The notes under the pieces are model-generated. The model saw only the letters and a list, made by a program, of their open reading frames with translations, made no database searches and had not been told where the DNA came from. Below, piece after piece: positions 23,876 through 35,244 of a DNA stretch of 64,000 bases. The stretch's first letter is position 1. Each line of letters opens with the position of its first letter. Position numbers and translations under genes: made by a program. This DNA is from Pseudomonas sp. PSKL.D1 (GTDB lineage: Bacteria > Pseudomonadota > Gammaproteobacteria > Pseudomonadales > Pseudomonadaceae), in assembly GCF_028898945.1 (NCBI RefSeq), contig NZ_CP118607.1, positions 4,078,001-4,142,000 on the forward strand, read 5' to 3'.

Positions 23876-26533
23876 TCAAGCCAGACTTTTGCTCACCACT
23901 TCATACACATCACTGGACAACGCCCCGGACGCCAGAATCCGCTCCAGCTCACCTTTCATCAGCGCCTGACGCTTGTCATCATACTTGCGCCAGCGGGTCA
24001 GCGGCGCCAGTTGCCGCGATGCGATCTGCGGGTTCAGGGCATTCAGCTCGATCACCAGGTCCGCCAGGAATCGATACCCGGAGCCATCCGCTGCATGGAA
24101 GTTGACCAGGTTCTGCCCGGCGAACGCCCCAACCAACGCACGCACCTTGTTCGGGTTCTTCAGGGTGAAGGCCGGGTGCTGCATCAGCGCCTTGACCCGC
24201 GCCAGCCCGCCCGGCAGTGCGCTGGCGGCCTGCACGCTGAACCATTGGTCCATGACCAGCGGGTTGTCCTTGAAGTGCTCTGCAAAGGTTGCCAGCGCCT
24301 TGGCGCGCTCTGCCTCGAACGGCGAGTTGACCAGCACCGCCAGGGCCGTCAGGCGTTCGGTCATGTTATCGCACTGGTCGAACTGCTCCAGCGTCGCCTC
24401 CAGCACCTGCGGCTTACCGCTGAGCATCAGGTACGACAAAGCGATGTTCTGCAGGCTGCGGCGGGCGAAGTGCTCGGCGGCGGCCACGTAAGGCGTGTTG
24501 CGCGAGGCTTCGCGGTGCGCCTGGTAACGTGCCCACAGGCCATCGAACAGCTGCGTGGCGATCTGCTGGCGGGCGAACTCGCGGGCCGCGTGAATAGCGT
24601 CCACATCCGCCACCTGGCTGATTTCGGTGAGATACGCCTCACCCGGCAGCGACAGCATTTCGGCAACCATGGCAGGGTCCAGCGCCTCATTGGCCAGCAC
24701 GGTGCCCAGTGCGGTGATCAGGCGCTGGTCAAGCGCCAGGGCTTCGCCACGCTGATGCTGGCCGATCAGTTCGTGCAACACCTGCACCGACAACTGCTGG
24801 CCCGCTTCCCAACGGTTGAAGCCATCGCTGTCGTGCTGCATCAGGAACATCAACTGGTCACGGTCGTACGGGAAGCTCAGCTTCACCGGCGCGCTGAAGC
24901 CGCGCAGCAGCGACGGCAGCGGCTTGGCCGTGATGCCTGTAAAGGTAAAGGTCTGCTCGGCCTCGGTCACCGACAGCACGCGGGAGGTGCCGCCAGCGGC
25001 GGGTTCGCCGGCCAGTTGCAGCGGCAGGTCGTTGCCGTTGGCGTCCAGCAGGCCCAGCGCCACCGGGATCACGAACGGCAGCTTTTCGGCCTTGTCCGGG
25101 GTTTGCGGGCAGCTTTGGCGGAAGGTCAGGCTGTACGTCTGCGCGGCAGCATCGTAGGCCTCGCTGACTTCCAGGCGCGGCGTGCCTGCCTGGCTGTACC
25201 AGCGCTTGAACTGGGTAAGGTCAACGCCGTTGGCATCTTCCATGGCCTTGATGAAGTCGTCGGTGGTCACCGCCTGGCCATCATGGCGCTCGAAGTACAG
25301 GTCGCTGCCCTTGCGGAAGCCATCCGCGCCCAGCAGCGTGCGGACCATGCCCACCACTTCGGCACCCTTTTCGTACACGGTCAGGGTGTAAAAGTTGGAA
25401 ATCTCGATGAAGCTGTCCGGGCGTACCGGGTGGGCCATGGGGCCGGCATCTTCGGCGAACTGGTGGGTACGCAGGTAAGCCACGTCCTCGATGCGCTTGA
25501 CCGTGCGCGAGTTCATGTCGGCGCTGAACTCAGCATCGCGGAACACCGTGAAGCCTTCCTTGAGCGACAGCTGGAACCAGTCGCGGCAGGTGACGCGGTT
25601 GCCCGACCAGTTGTGGAAGTACTCGTGGGCGACCACGCCTTCGACACGCTGGTGGGCGGCATCGGTGGCGGTTTCGGCGCGGGCCAGCACACAGCTGGAG
25701 TTGAAGATGTTCAGGCCCTTGTTTTCCATGGCGCCCATGTTGAAGTCGTTGACCGCGACGATCATGAAGATGTCCAGGTCGTACTCACGGCCGTAGACTT
25801 CCTCGTCCCAACGCATGGACTTCTTCAGGCTGACCATGGCGTGGTCGCACTTGTCGATGTTCTCGGGCTCTACGTAGATGCGCAGGGTCACATCGCGGCC
25901 CGACTGGCGCACGAAGTTGTCCTCCACACACCACAAGTCACCGGCCACCAGCGCGAACAGGTAGGCCGGCTTCATGAACGGGTCTTCCCAGGTGGCCCAG
26001 TGGCGGCCGTCTTCTGCCGGGCCGCTGCCGATCGGGTTGCCGTTGGACAGCAACACCGGGTAGCGATGCTGCTCGGCGATCACCGTGGTGGTGAAGGTGC
26101 TCATCACATCCGGGCGGTCGAGGTAGTAGGTGATCTTGCGGAAACCCTCGGCCTCGCACTGGGTACAGAACATCTTGCCCGACTTGTACAGGCCTTCGAG
26201 CGCGGTGTTGCTCTCGGGGTGGATCTTCACGCTGGTGTCGAGGGTGAAGCGCTCGGCCTTGGGCTGCACGGTCAGGCTGTCGGCTTCGAGCTGGTAGTCG
26301 CTCGCCTGCAGCTCCTGGTCGTTCAGCGAGGCGCGCAGCAGCTCCAGCTGCTGGCCATCGAGCACCAGCGGCGGCAAGCCGGCACCGCGTGCCGGGTTGC
26401 GGCGCATGACCAGTTGCGCATGGACCAGCGTGTGGTCCTCGAACAGCTCGAAGGTCAGGTGCGTCTCATCGATGAGGTACTCGGGCGCCTGGTAATCCTT
26501 CAGGTAGATCACTTGCGGTTGTTCGGTACGCAT
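23876..26533 (-). CDS. pepN: Aminopeptidase N (M1 zinc metallopeptidase)
   Basis: 885 aa, the usual bacterial PepN length. The GAMEN exopeptidase motif (GAMENKG, ~265) and the zinc motif HEYFH-x18-E (~300-323, VAHEYFHNWSGNRV ... KEGFTVF) are intact. The N-terminal beta domain and C-terminal helical repeats follow the family layout. It removes N-terminal residues from peptides in the cytoplasm; no signal peptide is present. AAGGA lies seven bases before the ATG, 12 bases after the DUF2797 stop, so it ends a DUF1315-DUF2797-pepN operon. Confidence 0.95.
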   Translation of the reverse strand: MRTEQPQVIYLKDYQAPEYLIDETHLTFELFEDHTLVHAQLVMRRNPARGAGLPPLVLDGQQLELLRASLNDQELQASDYQLEADSLTVQPKAERFTLDTSVKIHPESNTALEGLYKSGKMFCTQCEAEGFRKITYYLDRPDVMSTFTTTVIAEQHRYPVLLSNGNPIGSGPAEDGRHWATWEDPFMKPAYLFALVAGDLWCVEDNFVRQSGRDVTLRIYVEPENIDKCDHAMVSLKKSMRWDEEVYGREYDLDIFMIVAVNDFNMGAMENKGLNIFNSSCVLARAETATDAAHQRVEGVVAHEYFHNWSGNRVTCRDWFQLSLKEGFTVFRDAEFSADMNSRTVKRIEDVAYLRTHQFAEDAGPMAHPVRPDSFIEISNFYTLTVYEKGAEVVGMVRTLLGADGFRKGSDLYFERHDGQAVTTDDFIKAMEDANGVDLTQFKRWYSQAGTPRLEVSEAYDAAAQTYSLTFRQSCPQTPDKAEKLPFVIPVALGLLDANGNDLPLQLAGEPAAGGTSRVLSVTEAEQTFTFTGITAKPLPSLLRGFSAPVKLSFPYDRDQLMFLMQHDSDGFNRWEAGQQLSVQVLHELIGQHQRGEALALDQRLITALGTVLANEALDPAMVAEMLSLPGEAYLTEISQVADVDAIHAAREFARQQIATQLFDGLWARYQAHREASRNTPYVAAAEHFARRSLQNIALSYLMLSGKPQVLEATLEQFDQCDNMTERLTALAVLVNSPFEAERAKALATFAEHFKDNPLVMDQWFSVQAASALPGGLARVKALMQHPAFTLKNPNKVRALVGAFAGQNLVNFHAADGSGYRFLADLVIELNALNPQIASRQLAPLTRWRKYDDKRQALMKGELERILASGALSSDVYEVVSKSLA

Positions 26534-26545
26534 GTGCAGATCCTT

Positions 26546-27376
26546 TTACTGGAGCACGGCCAGTTGGTAGGCCGTGTACTTGCGAATGTTGATCACGCCG
26601 GTGTCGAAGATCAGGTACTGGCCCTTGATGCCCATCAGCGTGCCTTCCACCACCGGGTCTTTGTCCAGGTTGAAGCTGACGATTTTCTTGGGGTAGGCCT
26701 CCACCGGGTAGCGCATTTGCACGACCTCGGCGTCGGGTAAAGGCTGAATCGCCTGTAGGCCAAAGCGCGCTTGCAGCTCGCGCAGGCCATCGGCGCAGGC
26801 GTCGAAAATCTGTTCGCGGGTTGCAACCAGGTCGAGCACTTCGGCATCGCCCTTGAGCAGCGCACGCCAATTGGTGCGGTCGGGCACCTGGCTGCGCAGC
26901 AGGTCTTCGACCAGGCCCGACTGCTGGCGGGTGGCCACGCGCATGATCGGCAGCGCCTGGCTGGCGCCCTGGTCGAGCCAGCGGGTGGGCAACTGGGTGG
27001 TACGGGTAATGCCCACCTTGATGCCCGACGAGTTGGCCAGGTAAACCACATGATCGGTCATGCAGAACTGCTCACCCCACGACGGCTCACGGCAAGTGCC
27101 GGCGTCGTAGTGGCAGCGCTCCGGGGCCATGATGCACACGTCGCATTGCGCCAGCTTGGTCATGCACGGGTAGCAGTAGCCCTGGCTGAAGCTGGTTTTG
27201 GTGCGTTTGCCACAATGGCTGCAATGGATGGCGCCAAGGTATTCCAGGCGCAGGCGCTGGCCGATCAACGGGTTGACCGGCACCTGCGTGTCATCGAGGC
27301 GGAAGCTGTACTGCACCAGCGGTGCTTCCAGGCTGACCGCCATTTTGCTCAACGAGCCACGAGCGAGTTCGATCAA
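26546..27376 (-). CDS. DUF2797 family protein with GIY-YIG-like segment and Cys clusters
   Basis: About 276 aa. The likely start is a TTG whose TTGA overlaps the stop of the DUF1315 gene; ATG at 27343 is the alternative. The first third has Cys/His pairs (HCSHCGKRT, CYPCMTKLAQCDVC, CREPSWGEQFC) that look like metal-binding sites. A segment VYLANSSGIKVGITR then resembles a GIY-YIG-like strand pattern, followed by helical sequence. This matches DUF2797, conserved in gammaproteobacteria between yeaC-like genes and pepN. Function is unknown; a nucleic-acid role is possible from the fold pattern but unproven. Confidence 0.75.
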   Translation of the reverse strand: MIELARGSLSKMAVSLEAPLVQYSFRLDDTQVPVNPLIGQRLRLEYLGAIHCSHCGKRTKTSFSQGYCYPCMTKLAQCDVCIMAPERCHYDAGTCREPSWGEQFCMTDHVVYLANSSGIKVGITRTTQLPTRWLDQGASQALPIMRVATRQQSGLVEDLLRSQVPDRTNWRALLKGDAEVLDLVATREQIFDACADGLRELQARFGLQAIQPLPDAEVVQMRYPVEAYPKKIVSFNLDKDPVVEGTLMGIKGQYLIFDTGVINIRKYTAYQLAVLQ

Positions 27377-27633
27377 TGTACCGAGTCCGACTTGAACAGA
27401 ATGTTGGGGATCGGCGCAGACTTCGACGCACATTCCTGCGGGCCCATGTAGCCGGTGCGCTGGTCTTCGGGCAGGTTCTTGATCTCCCAGGCGATCACCG
27501 CCTGCAGGGACAGTTCCTTTTGCTCGGCGGTGAGCTTGCGCCCGTCCGACCATTTGCCGATTTCCACGGCCGTTTTCAGGCTTTCGTAGATTTCCGGGGT
27601 AATGTTTTCGATCATTTGCGCGAAAGTGGACAT
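27373..27633 (-). CDS. YeaC-like DUF1315 protein
   Basis: 86 aa from the ATG at 27633, which has AGGAG five bases upstream; the longer frame to 27681 lacks a ribosome site. The sequence MSTFAQMIENITPEIYESLK ... EIGKWSDGRKLTAEQKELSL is typical DUF1315/YeaC, a small helical cytoplasmic protein. Its stop overlaps the start of the DUF2797 gene, so the two are coupled. Function unknown. Confidence 0.82.
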   Translation of the reverse strand: MSTFAQMIENITPEIYESLKTAVEIGKWSDGRKLTAEQKELSLQAVIAWEIKNLPEDQRTGYMGPQECASKSAPIPNILFKSDSVH

Positions 27634-27646
27634 AGCGTCTCCTAAA

Positions 27647-28543
27647 TCAAGCCGACAGTTTACGCCGGGCCAGCGCCCCACCCAAGAGCCCGGTGAGGCA
27701 GCCGATGAGCAGCCCGCCGACGTGGGCGGCGTTGGCGATCTGGCCGAAGCCGAGCTGGCCGACCACGCCGCTGAGGCAAATCAGCAGCCAGATGAGCATC
27801 ATCACCAGCACGCCCTTGGGCAGGGTGAAATAACGGTTGGGCGCCAGCCACTGGAACAGCCACACATGGCCCAGCAGGCCGTACAGCACACCAGACAGGC
27901 CGCCGAACAGGCTCGGGCCGCTGGTCCAGTGCTGGGCGAAATTGGACACCAGGCTGAACAGCAGGGTCAGGCCCAGCAGCATCCACGGGCCCTGGCGCAG
28001 TTCGATGCGTTTGCCCAGCTCCCAGTACCAGAGGCTGTTCATGGCCAGGTGCAGCACGCCGAAGTGCAGCAGCATGGGCGACACCAGGCGCCACCACTGG
28101 CCCTCGGCCAGGCCCTGGGCCAGCGGGGTGAAGTGCAGGTATTCGCCCTGGACGCGGTAATCGAGGAAGGTGAACCAACTGATGGTGGTGAGGTTTTCGC
28201 CAAGGCCCGTGAGGCCGGCGACCACCAGGCAGAGGAACAGGGTGAAGGTGGTGACTTTGCAGGCTTTGGCCTGGTCTGTCAGGGAGGGCGGTGATGGGGC
28301 TATCGCGGCGGTCCGACGGCTCGGTGAATCCGCTCCCACAGGGGCCAGTTCCACGTCAGCGTTGCCGTCCGGGTAGCGCTGGTAGAGTTCGCGTACATCG
28401 GCGGCGAGGGTGTCGGGGGCCCACAGCACTTGTACGTCGCCCTCTTCGCTGACCCGGTGCGGCACCTGCAGGCGTTGCAGCAGGTGCACGAAGCCGCTGA
28501 GGTCGACCGCCAGCGGCAGGCGCATCACTTCAACAATGTTCAT
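27647..28543 (-). CDS. Rhomboid family intramembrane serine protease (GlpG-like)
   Basis: 298 aa. A cytoplasmic N-terminal domain (~1-65) is followed by a Pro/Ser/Arg linker (~66-95) and six helices. The catalytic dyad is visible: GLSGVLYG with Ser217 and AAHVGG with His274, plus the HLAMN loop (165-169) that lines the active site. It cleaves transmembrane segments of substrate proteins in the inner membrane. Bases encoding residues 67-82 (PVGADSPSRRTAAIAP) are a near-complete REP element, so the linker has been built or extended by REP sequence in frame. The ATG overlaps the stop of the phosphoesterase gene (ATGA). Confidence 0.87.
   Translation of the reverse strand: MNIVEVMRLPLAVDLSGFVHLLQRLQVPHRVSEEGDVQVLWAPDTLAADVRELYQRYPDGNADVELAPVGADSPSRRTAAIAPSPPSLTDQAKACKVTTFTLFLCLVVAGLTGLGENLTTISWFTFLDYRVQGEYLHFTPLAQGLAEGQWWRLVSPMLLHFGVLHLAMNSLWYWELGKRIELRQGPWMLLGLTLLFSLVSNFAQHWTSGPSLFGGLSGVLYGLLGHVWLFQWLAPNRYFTLPKGVLVMMLIWLLICLSGVVGQLGFGQIANAAHVGGLLIGCLTGLLGGALARRKLSA
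28299..28343 (-). repeat. REP element inside the rhomboid coding sequence
   Basis: The stretch matches, with only a few changes, the REP unit seen at about 23811-23857 and again near 44880-44910 (shared core CGGCGGTCCGACG, then CTCGGT and AATCCGCTCC). Here it is in frame and codes for a Ser/Arg/Ala linker. Confidence 0.8.
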
Positions 28544-29511
28544 TGGTTGGCCTGCGGTCGGTCAACGTCGACCCACACGAACTTGTGCGGGTCTATGCGG
28601 GTTTCATCATCCAGCCGATAGGCCGCCAGTTTGCCGTATAGCACGGCGCTGTAGTCCAGACACGCCAGGTTGCCGCGTATCGGCAACGGGCGGCCGCTGC
28701 GCCAGTAATGGCCGACAAACAGCAACGGTTCGTCCTCACCGTAGCGCAACAACGCGTTCTTTTCGGTGTGGCTGAGCGGCGTGCGGGCCACTTCGTCGGG
28801 CAGCGCATCGGGCTGGAAGACAATGTCACCGTAGGTTTGCGGGTCTTCTTCCCAGAACTTGGTGCGGAAGAAGGCGCGGGTCAGGCCGTCGCCGCCGGTC
28901 AGGGTCAGGCCGTCAGGCAGGCGCATGTCGGTGCCGCGCAGCAGGCGGTTGCACACGGTGGCGGCAAAGCTGCCGGGCACTGCCGAAGCCTGGATGAAGT
29001 GCTCGTCGATGCGCCCGTGCGGGTACTGCTGGCGCAAGGGTTCGATCAGGCGTGGGTCCCAGCAGGCGTGCACCAGGCGGAAGCGCCCGGCATCGACGAA
29101 CAGCGGCATGTCGTAAAACCACTGCAGGAAATCGTGCCAGTCGCCCGGGTGGTGGGCGAACTGGGTGAGGGTTTCGTCGATCAGCCGGGCATGGCGTGGA
29201 GTGTGCTCGCGCACAAAAGCCTTGCCGCTGCCGGGCAGTGCCGGGGTCACCCAGCCCAGGGCGTTGTACTCGTGGTTGCCCATGATGCAGAACGCCTGGC
29301 CGGCCTCGACCATGTCATGGACGATGTGCAGGGCCTCGCGGATGCGCGGGCCACGGTCAACGATGTCGCCGAGGAACAGCGCCTGGCGCCGTGGGTGGCA
29401 CCACACCCCGCCGACTCGCTTGTAGCCGAGGGTGTCGAGCAGGCGTTCGAGGGTCAGTGCACAGCCGTGCACGTCGCCGATGATATCGAAACTTCGCGCC
29501 GGATCGAGCAT
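28540..29511 (-). CDS. Metallophosphoesterase (PrpE/ApaH-like)
   Basis: 323 aa from the ATG at 29511, which overlaps the nadK stop; a frame extending to 29562 is inside nadK. All phosphoesterase motifs are present: DIIGDVHGC (~9-17), LGDIVDRGP, MGNHEYN, then LVHACWD and FVGHYW. These bind two metals and cleave phosphomonoesters or dinucleoside polyphosphates. Cytoplasmic. It is in an operon nadK - phosphoesterase - rhomboid with overlapping ends. The exact substrate cannot be read from the sequence. Confidence 0.83.
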   Translation of the reverse strand: MLDPARSFDIIGDVHGCALTLERLLDTLGYKRVGGVWCHPRRQALFLGDIVDRGPRIREALHIVHDMVEAGQAFCIMGNHEYNALGWVTPALPGSGKAFVREHTPRHARLIDETLTQFAHHPGDWHDFLQWFYDMPLFVDAGRFRLVHACWDPRLIEPLRQQYPHGRIDEHFIQASAVPGSFAATVCNRLLRGTDMRLPDGLTLTGGDGLTRAFFRTKFWEEDPQTYGDIVFQPDALPDEVARTPLSHTEKNALLRYGEDEPLLFVGHYWRSGRPLPIRGNLACLDYSAVLYGKLAAYRLDDETRIDPHKFVWVDVDRPQANQ

Positions 29512-30401
29512 CAGTCGTCCCTGCCTCCCAGGCGGCTGCCCCAGCCGAGCTTGGTGCGGCACACTTCGTAATAATTGTGGTCCAGCGGGTGGATCAGGCG
29601 CAGTTTCTGCGGTTTCTTGCTGACCGTGATGGTGTCGCCGGGGGCACAGGTGAAGTGGTTCTGGCCGTCGCAGGACACTTGCGGGTAGATCTGCAGGTCT
29701 TTGGACACCACGATCTTCAGCTCGCTGTTACCGTCCACCACGATCGGCCGGCCCGAGAGGGTGTGCGGGTACATCGGCACGATGACGATGGCGTCGAGCT
29801 TGGGGTGCATGATCGGGCCGCCGGCCGACAGCGCATAGGCCGTGGAGCCGGTGGGGGTGGCGACGATCAGGCCGTCGGCCTTCTGGCTGCAGACGAACTG
29901 GCCGTCGATATAGATTTCGAATTCGATCATGCGCGTGGACTTGCCGGGGTGCAGCACCACGTCGTTGAGCGCATCGCCCTGGCCGATGGCCTCGCTGTGG
30001 CGGCGCACCTCGGCCTGCAGCAGGAAGCGGTTTTCTACCAGGTAATGGCCGTCGAGCACTGCGGCGACCTTTTCTTCCAGCTCGTCCGGGCGAATATCGG
30101 TGAGAAAACCCAGGTTGCCGCGGTTGATGCCCAGCACCGGAATGTTGTGCCGGGCCAGGGCGCGGGCGGCGCCCAGCAGGCTACCGTCACCGCCCACCAC
30201 GATGACCAGGTCGCACACCTCGCCCAGCAGCTTGCGGGTGGAGGTTTGCAGGCCGTGGCCGGGCAGGACTTCGGCGATGGTGTCCTCGAGGATCACGTGC
30301 AGGTGCCGCTCGAGGAGGAATTTTTTCAGTCGGCGAATGGTGTCGAGCACCTGCGAGCTGCCAAGGCGTCCGATGATACCGATATTGCGAAATTGCTCCA
30401 T
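29511..30401 (-). CDS. nadK: NAD kinase
   Basis: 296 aa, standard length. It contains the GGDGS motif (VVGGDGSLLGAAR, ~71-83) with the catalytic Asp, the NxGxLGFLTD segment (INRGNLGFLTDI) and the TGSTAYALSAGGPIMHP motif that binds NAD. It phosphorylates NAD to NADP in the cytoplasm. First gene of the nadK operon, and divergent from the DUF1853 gene with about 90 bases between. The start MEQFRNIGIIGR matches pseudomonad NadK proteins. Confidence 0.95.
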   Translation of the reverse strand: MEQFRNIGIIGRLGSSQVLDTIRRLKKFLLERHLHVILEDTIAEVLPGHGLQTSTRKLLGEVCDLVIVVGGDGSLLGAARALARHNIPVLGINRGNLGFLTDIRPDELEEKVAAVLDGHYLVENRFLLQAEVRRHSEAIGQGDALNDVVLHPGKSTRMIEFEIYIDGQFVCSQKADGLIVATPTGSTAYALSAGGPIMHPKLDAIVIVPMYPHTLSGRPIVVDGNSELKIVVSKDLQIYPQVSCDGQNHFTCAPGDTITVSKKPQKLRLIHPLDHNYYEVCRTKLGWGSRLGGRDD

Positions 30402-30489
30402 GGGGCTCCTGCAAGGCTCTGCGGCGGGTGACTATGCCGGGATTATGGGCGAAACCACGGGGCAGCGGCAAACCGGCTATGCTCGCAGC

Positions 30490-31419
30490 ATGATGCCATT
30501 TGCCGAACTGCACGCCCTGCCCCGCCAGTTGCAACACCCTGCCGTGCGCGACCTGGCCTGGACGTTGCTGTCACCGCCGCTGCTGAATGCACCGCCCTGC
30601 CCCCAGCGCCACCCGCTGGCAGGCAGCGACTGGGCGCACGACCCGCAGCGCCTGCAGGACTGGTTGCTGGCGCTGGACCGCGACAGCCAGCCCCTGCGCG
30701 ACTGGCTGGCAGCCCTGACCAGCCGGCGCCTGGGGCTTTACTACGAACGCTTGTGGCAGTTTGCCCTGGCCCGCGCGCCCGGAGTTGAACTGCTGGCCGC
30801 CAACCTTGCGATCCGCAACGGTGGGCATACGCTGGGTGAACTGGACGTACTGCTGCGTGACCGCGACGGTACGCATCACCTGGAACTGGCCATCAAGCTG
30901 TATCTTGGGCCGGTGGCTGGCGATGGCCGTGACCCGTTGCAATGGATCGGGCCGGGTAGCCATGACCGGCTTGGCAACAAACTGGCGCACTTGATGGGGC
31001 ATCAGTTGCCGATGTCGGCTAACCCGCACAGCCGAGAGGTGCTGGAACGGCTGGAAGTGAGGCAACTGCAGGCCCATGTGTGGCTGGGTGGGTACCTTTT
31101 CTACCCGCGGCCCGGGCACACACAACCGCCCGCGGGAGCCAACCCGCAGCACCTGCGCGGGCGCTGGGTGCGGCGGCGGGACTGGGCAGGAGTTGCGGGT
31201 GAGCACTGGCAACCACTGGCCAGGCATGCCTGGCTTGCACCGGCGCGGTTTGACGCCAATGAACGCTGGCCAGTTGAGCAGTTCGAGGGCTGGTTGGCGG
31301 CGCTGGATAACGAGGCACCCGCGCAATTGCTGGTGCGCGTTGATCAGGAGGCAGACGGAAGTTGGCAGGAGCGTGAGCGGCTATTTCTGGTCGGCGATCA
31401 CTGGCCCGGCACAGGCTGA
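30490..31419 (+). CDS. DUF1853 family protein
   Basis: 309 aa from ATGATG at 30490; the frame is open far upstream through nadK antisense, which is not coding. Features typical of DUF1853: LGLYYERLWQFAL, a hydrophilic middle with GELDVLLRD and HHLELAIKLYLG (a PD-(D/E)xK-like strand pattern, E-x-K), and PGSHDRLGNKLAHLMGHQL. The D...ExK arrangement hints at a nuclease fold, which is inference. Cytoplasmic, monocistronic, function unknown. Confidence 0.78.
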   Translation: MMPFAELHALPRQLQHPAVRDLAWTLLSPPLLNAPPCPQRHPLAGSDWAHDPQRLQDWLLALDRDSQPLRDWLAALTSRRLGLYYERLWQFALARAPGVELLAANLAIRNGGHTLGELDVLLRDRDGTHHLELAIKLYLGPVAGDGRDPLQWIGPGSHDRLGNKLAHLMGHQLPMSANPHSREVLERLEVRQLQAHVWLGGYLFYPRPGHTQPPAGANPQHLRGRWVRRRDWAGVAGEHWQPLARHAWLAPARFDANERWPVEQFEGWLAALDNEAPAQLLVRVDQEADGSWQERERLFLVGDHWPGTG

Positions 31420-31488
31420 AACAATCACTACAGTTATCAGCAAGCGCCAGCAAGAGCGCTTCCATCGGCCTGATGACGAGGATCCAAC

Positions 31489-32034
31489 ATGGTTTCGTCC
31501 ACCCCCGCGACCCACTACGCGCGCCTGTCCATCGCCCTGCACTGGCTGATGCTGGTGCTATTGGCCGCCGTGTACGCCTGCATCGAGCTGCGCGGCCTGT
31601 TCCCCAAGGACAGTGCCGAGCGCAACCTGATGAAAGACCTGCACTTCATGCTCGGCCTGAGCGTGTTCGTGCTGGTGTGGCTGCGCCTGGCCGTGCGCCT
31701 GAGCCACCCCACCCCGCCGATCGTGCCCAAGCCACCCGCCTGGCAGATTGGCCTTGCGCACCTGATGCATGCGCTTTTGTACCTGATGATGATTGGCCTG
31801 CCGCTGGCCGGCTGGCTGATCCTCAGCGCCGCCGACAAACCGGTGCCGTTCTACGGGCTTGAACTGCCGCACCTGATCGGCGCGGACCCGGACCAGGCCA
31901 AGTTCATCAAAGGCTGGCACGAACGGGTGGGCAGCTGGGGCTACTGGCTGATCGGCCTGCACGCCGTGGCCGGGCTGTTCCACCACTTTGTGCAGCGCGA
32001 CAACACCTTGCTGCGCATGCTGCCCTACAAGTAG
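31489..32034 (+). CDS. Cytochrome b561 (CybB-type) di-heme membrane protein
   Basis: 181 aa with four membrane helices (ALHWLMLVLLAAVYACI, LHFMLGLSVFVLVWLRLAV, LMHALLYLMMIGLPLAGWLI, YWLIGLHAVAGLFHHFV). Conserved His in helices one, two and four (H18, H52 and the GLHAVAGLFHH pair) should ligate two b-type hemes. The family passes electrons from ubiquinol, and E. coli CybB oxidises superoxide. Its 3' end overlaps the convergent PLP-enzyme gene by 10 bases. Confidence 0.87.
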   Translation: MVSSTPATHYARLSIALHWLMLVLLAAVYACIELRGLFPKDSAERNLMKDLHFMLGLSVFVLVWLRLAVRLSHPTPPIVPKPPAWQIGLAHLMHALLYLMMIGLPLAGWLILSAADKPVPFYGLELPHLIGADPDQAKFIKGWHERVGSWGYWLIGLHAVAGLFHHFVQRDNTLLRMLPYK

Positions 32035-32915
32035 CCGCGCCGGCCCTGCAGGCCACCGGTGTGCACGAAGACCAGGCGAGTGCCGGGTACGAACAGCCCG
32101 GCTTGAACCTGATCGCGCAGGGCCATCAGTGCTTTACCGGTGTAAAGGGCTTCAAGTGGCACACCGGTTTGCTGCTCGGTGGTGTCGATGAAAGCCAGCA
32201 GTTCATCGTCGAGCTTGGCAAAGCCGCCGCGGCAGGCGTCATGCAGCTGGTAACCGTGGGCGCCGGCCAGCTCGGCGACCGCCTGCGGTACACCGTGGTC
32301 CATTGGCACCGCCAGCGCTCCGTGGACGGCACGCCTGCCCGCTTCGGCCAGCACCAGCCCTGCCAGGGTCGTCCCGGTACCGGCCGCCAGCCACCACGCG
32401 TCAAAATCGGGCCAGCCCAAGGTAGGCAGTTGCGCTTGGGCCTGCTCGACGATCAAGGCGCAACCCTTCGCGCCCGCCAGCCCGCCGCCGCCCTCGGGGA
32501 TGCAGTGCCAGCCGGGGTAACGTGCCTGCCATGGCGCCCAGAATCCAGGCTCATGGCGGCTGCGGTAAGCGCCGTAGCCCAGCCAGTGAAGCTCCATGCC
32601 CAGTGCTTGCAGATCACGTACGGTGGGCGTGTCCTGAGGGTGGCCACGCAAAAGGCCGGCGGTTCGGAAGCCGAAGCGCTTGCCGGCAGCGGCCAGGGCG
32701 TGGAGGTGGTTGGAATGGTTGCCACCCAGGCTGATCAGGCCCAGGGCACCTGCGGCGTGGGCCTGATCGAGGTGATGGCGGAGTTTGAACCATTTGTTGC
32801 CGCTGATCAGCGGGTCGATCAGGTCCAGGCGCAGGATGGCTGCCTCGATACCTGCGGTGTGCAGCCAAGGCAGCGTCAGCGGTTGAAGCGGGGCTTTCGA
32901 GAGGCAATTAGGCAT
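32025..32915 (-). CDS. PLP-dependent ACC deaminase / D-cysteine desulfhydrase family enzyme
   Basis: 296 aa. The PLP lysine lies in SGNKWFKLRHHL (residue ~40) and the phosphate and carboxylate loop in SLGGNHSNHLHALAAAG. Fold type II of the tryptophan-synthase-beta family. Length is a little short of classic ACC deaminase (338 aa), and the GGNK-TRKLE motif is replaced by SGNK-WFKLR, so the substrate may differ from ACC or D-cysteine. Cytoplasmic, single gene, no evident operon. Confidence 0.8.
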   Translation of the reverse strand: MPNCLSKAPLQPLTLPWLHTAGIEAAILRLDLIDPLISGNKWFKLRHHLDQAHAAGALGLISLGGNHSNHLHALAAAGKRFGFRTAGLLRGHPQDTPTVRDLQALGMELHWLGYGAYRSRHEPGFWAPWQARYPGWHCIPEGGGGLAGAKGCALIVEQAQAQLPTLGWPDFDAWWLAAGTGTTLAGLVLAEAGRRAVHGALAVPMDHGVPQAVAELAGAHGYQLHDACRGGFAKLDDELLAFIDTTEQQTGVPLEALYTGKALMALRDQVQAGLFVPGTRLVFVHTGGLQGRRGYL

Positions 32916-32954
32916 GGCGGCAGTCTACCGCTACATGTGCGGCACGCGCAGCCC

Positions 32955-32998
32955 CCTGTAGGAGCGGCTTTAGCCGCGAACACCGGCAAAGCCGGTGC
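32955..32998. repeat. Single REP unit plus small hairpin
   Basis: TGTAGGAGCGGCTTTAGCCG followed by CACCGGCAAAGCCGGTG, which forms its own short stem. It lies between the fadH stop and the PLP-enzyme start. Confidence 0.75.
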
Positions 32999-33022
32999 CA
33001 TCCATCACGAAGCCTCGCAATC

Positions 33023-35083
<2,061 letters not shown>

Positions 35084-35244
35084 TCACGGAATGCGGGTGC
35101 CTCAGTGGGCCCCGTCGTTTGTCTGCTACCGACATTAAACAGCCGTTTGAACAGGCTCAATGATCGAAACTGACAAGTTATTGATCCTCCTGCACAGCAC
35201 GACTACTCTAGGAGCTTTCCTTCACGACGGTACACGAAGGCTGC

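Noticed and set aside
24011..26740. 909-codon plus-strand frame over pepN
   Set aside because: It mirrors pepN, which has GAMEN and HExxH motifs. The antisense product is His/Arg/Val-rich without any domain.
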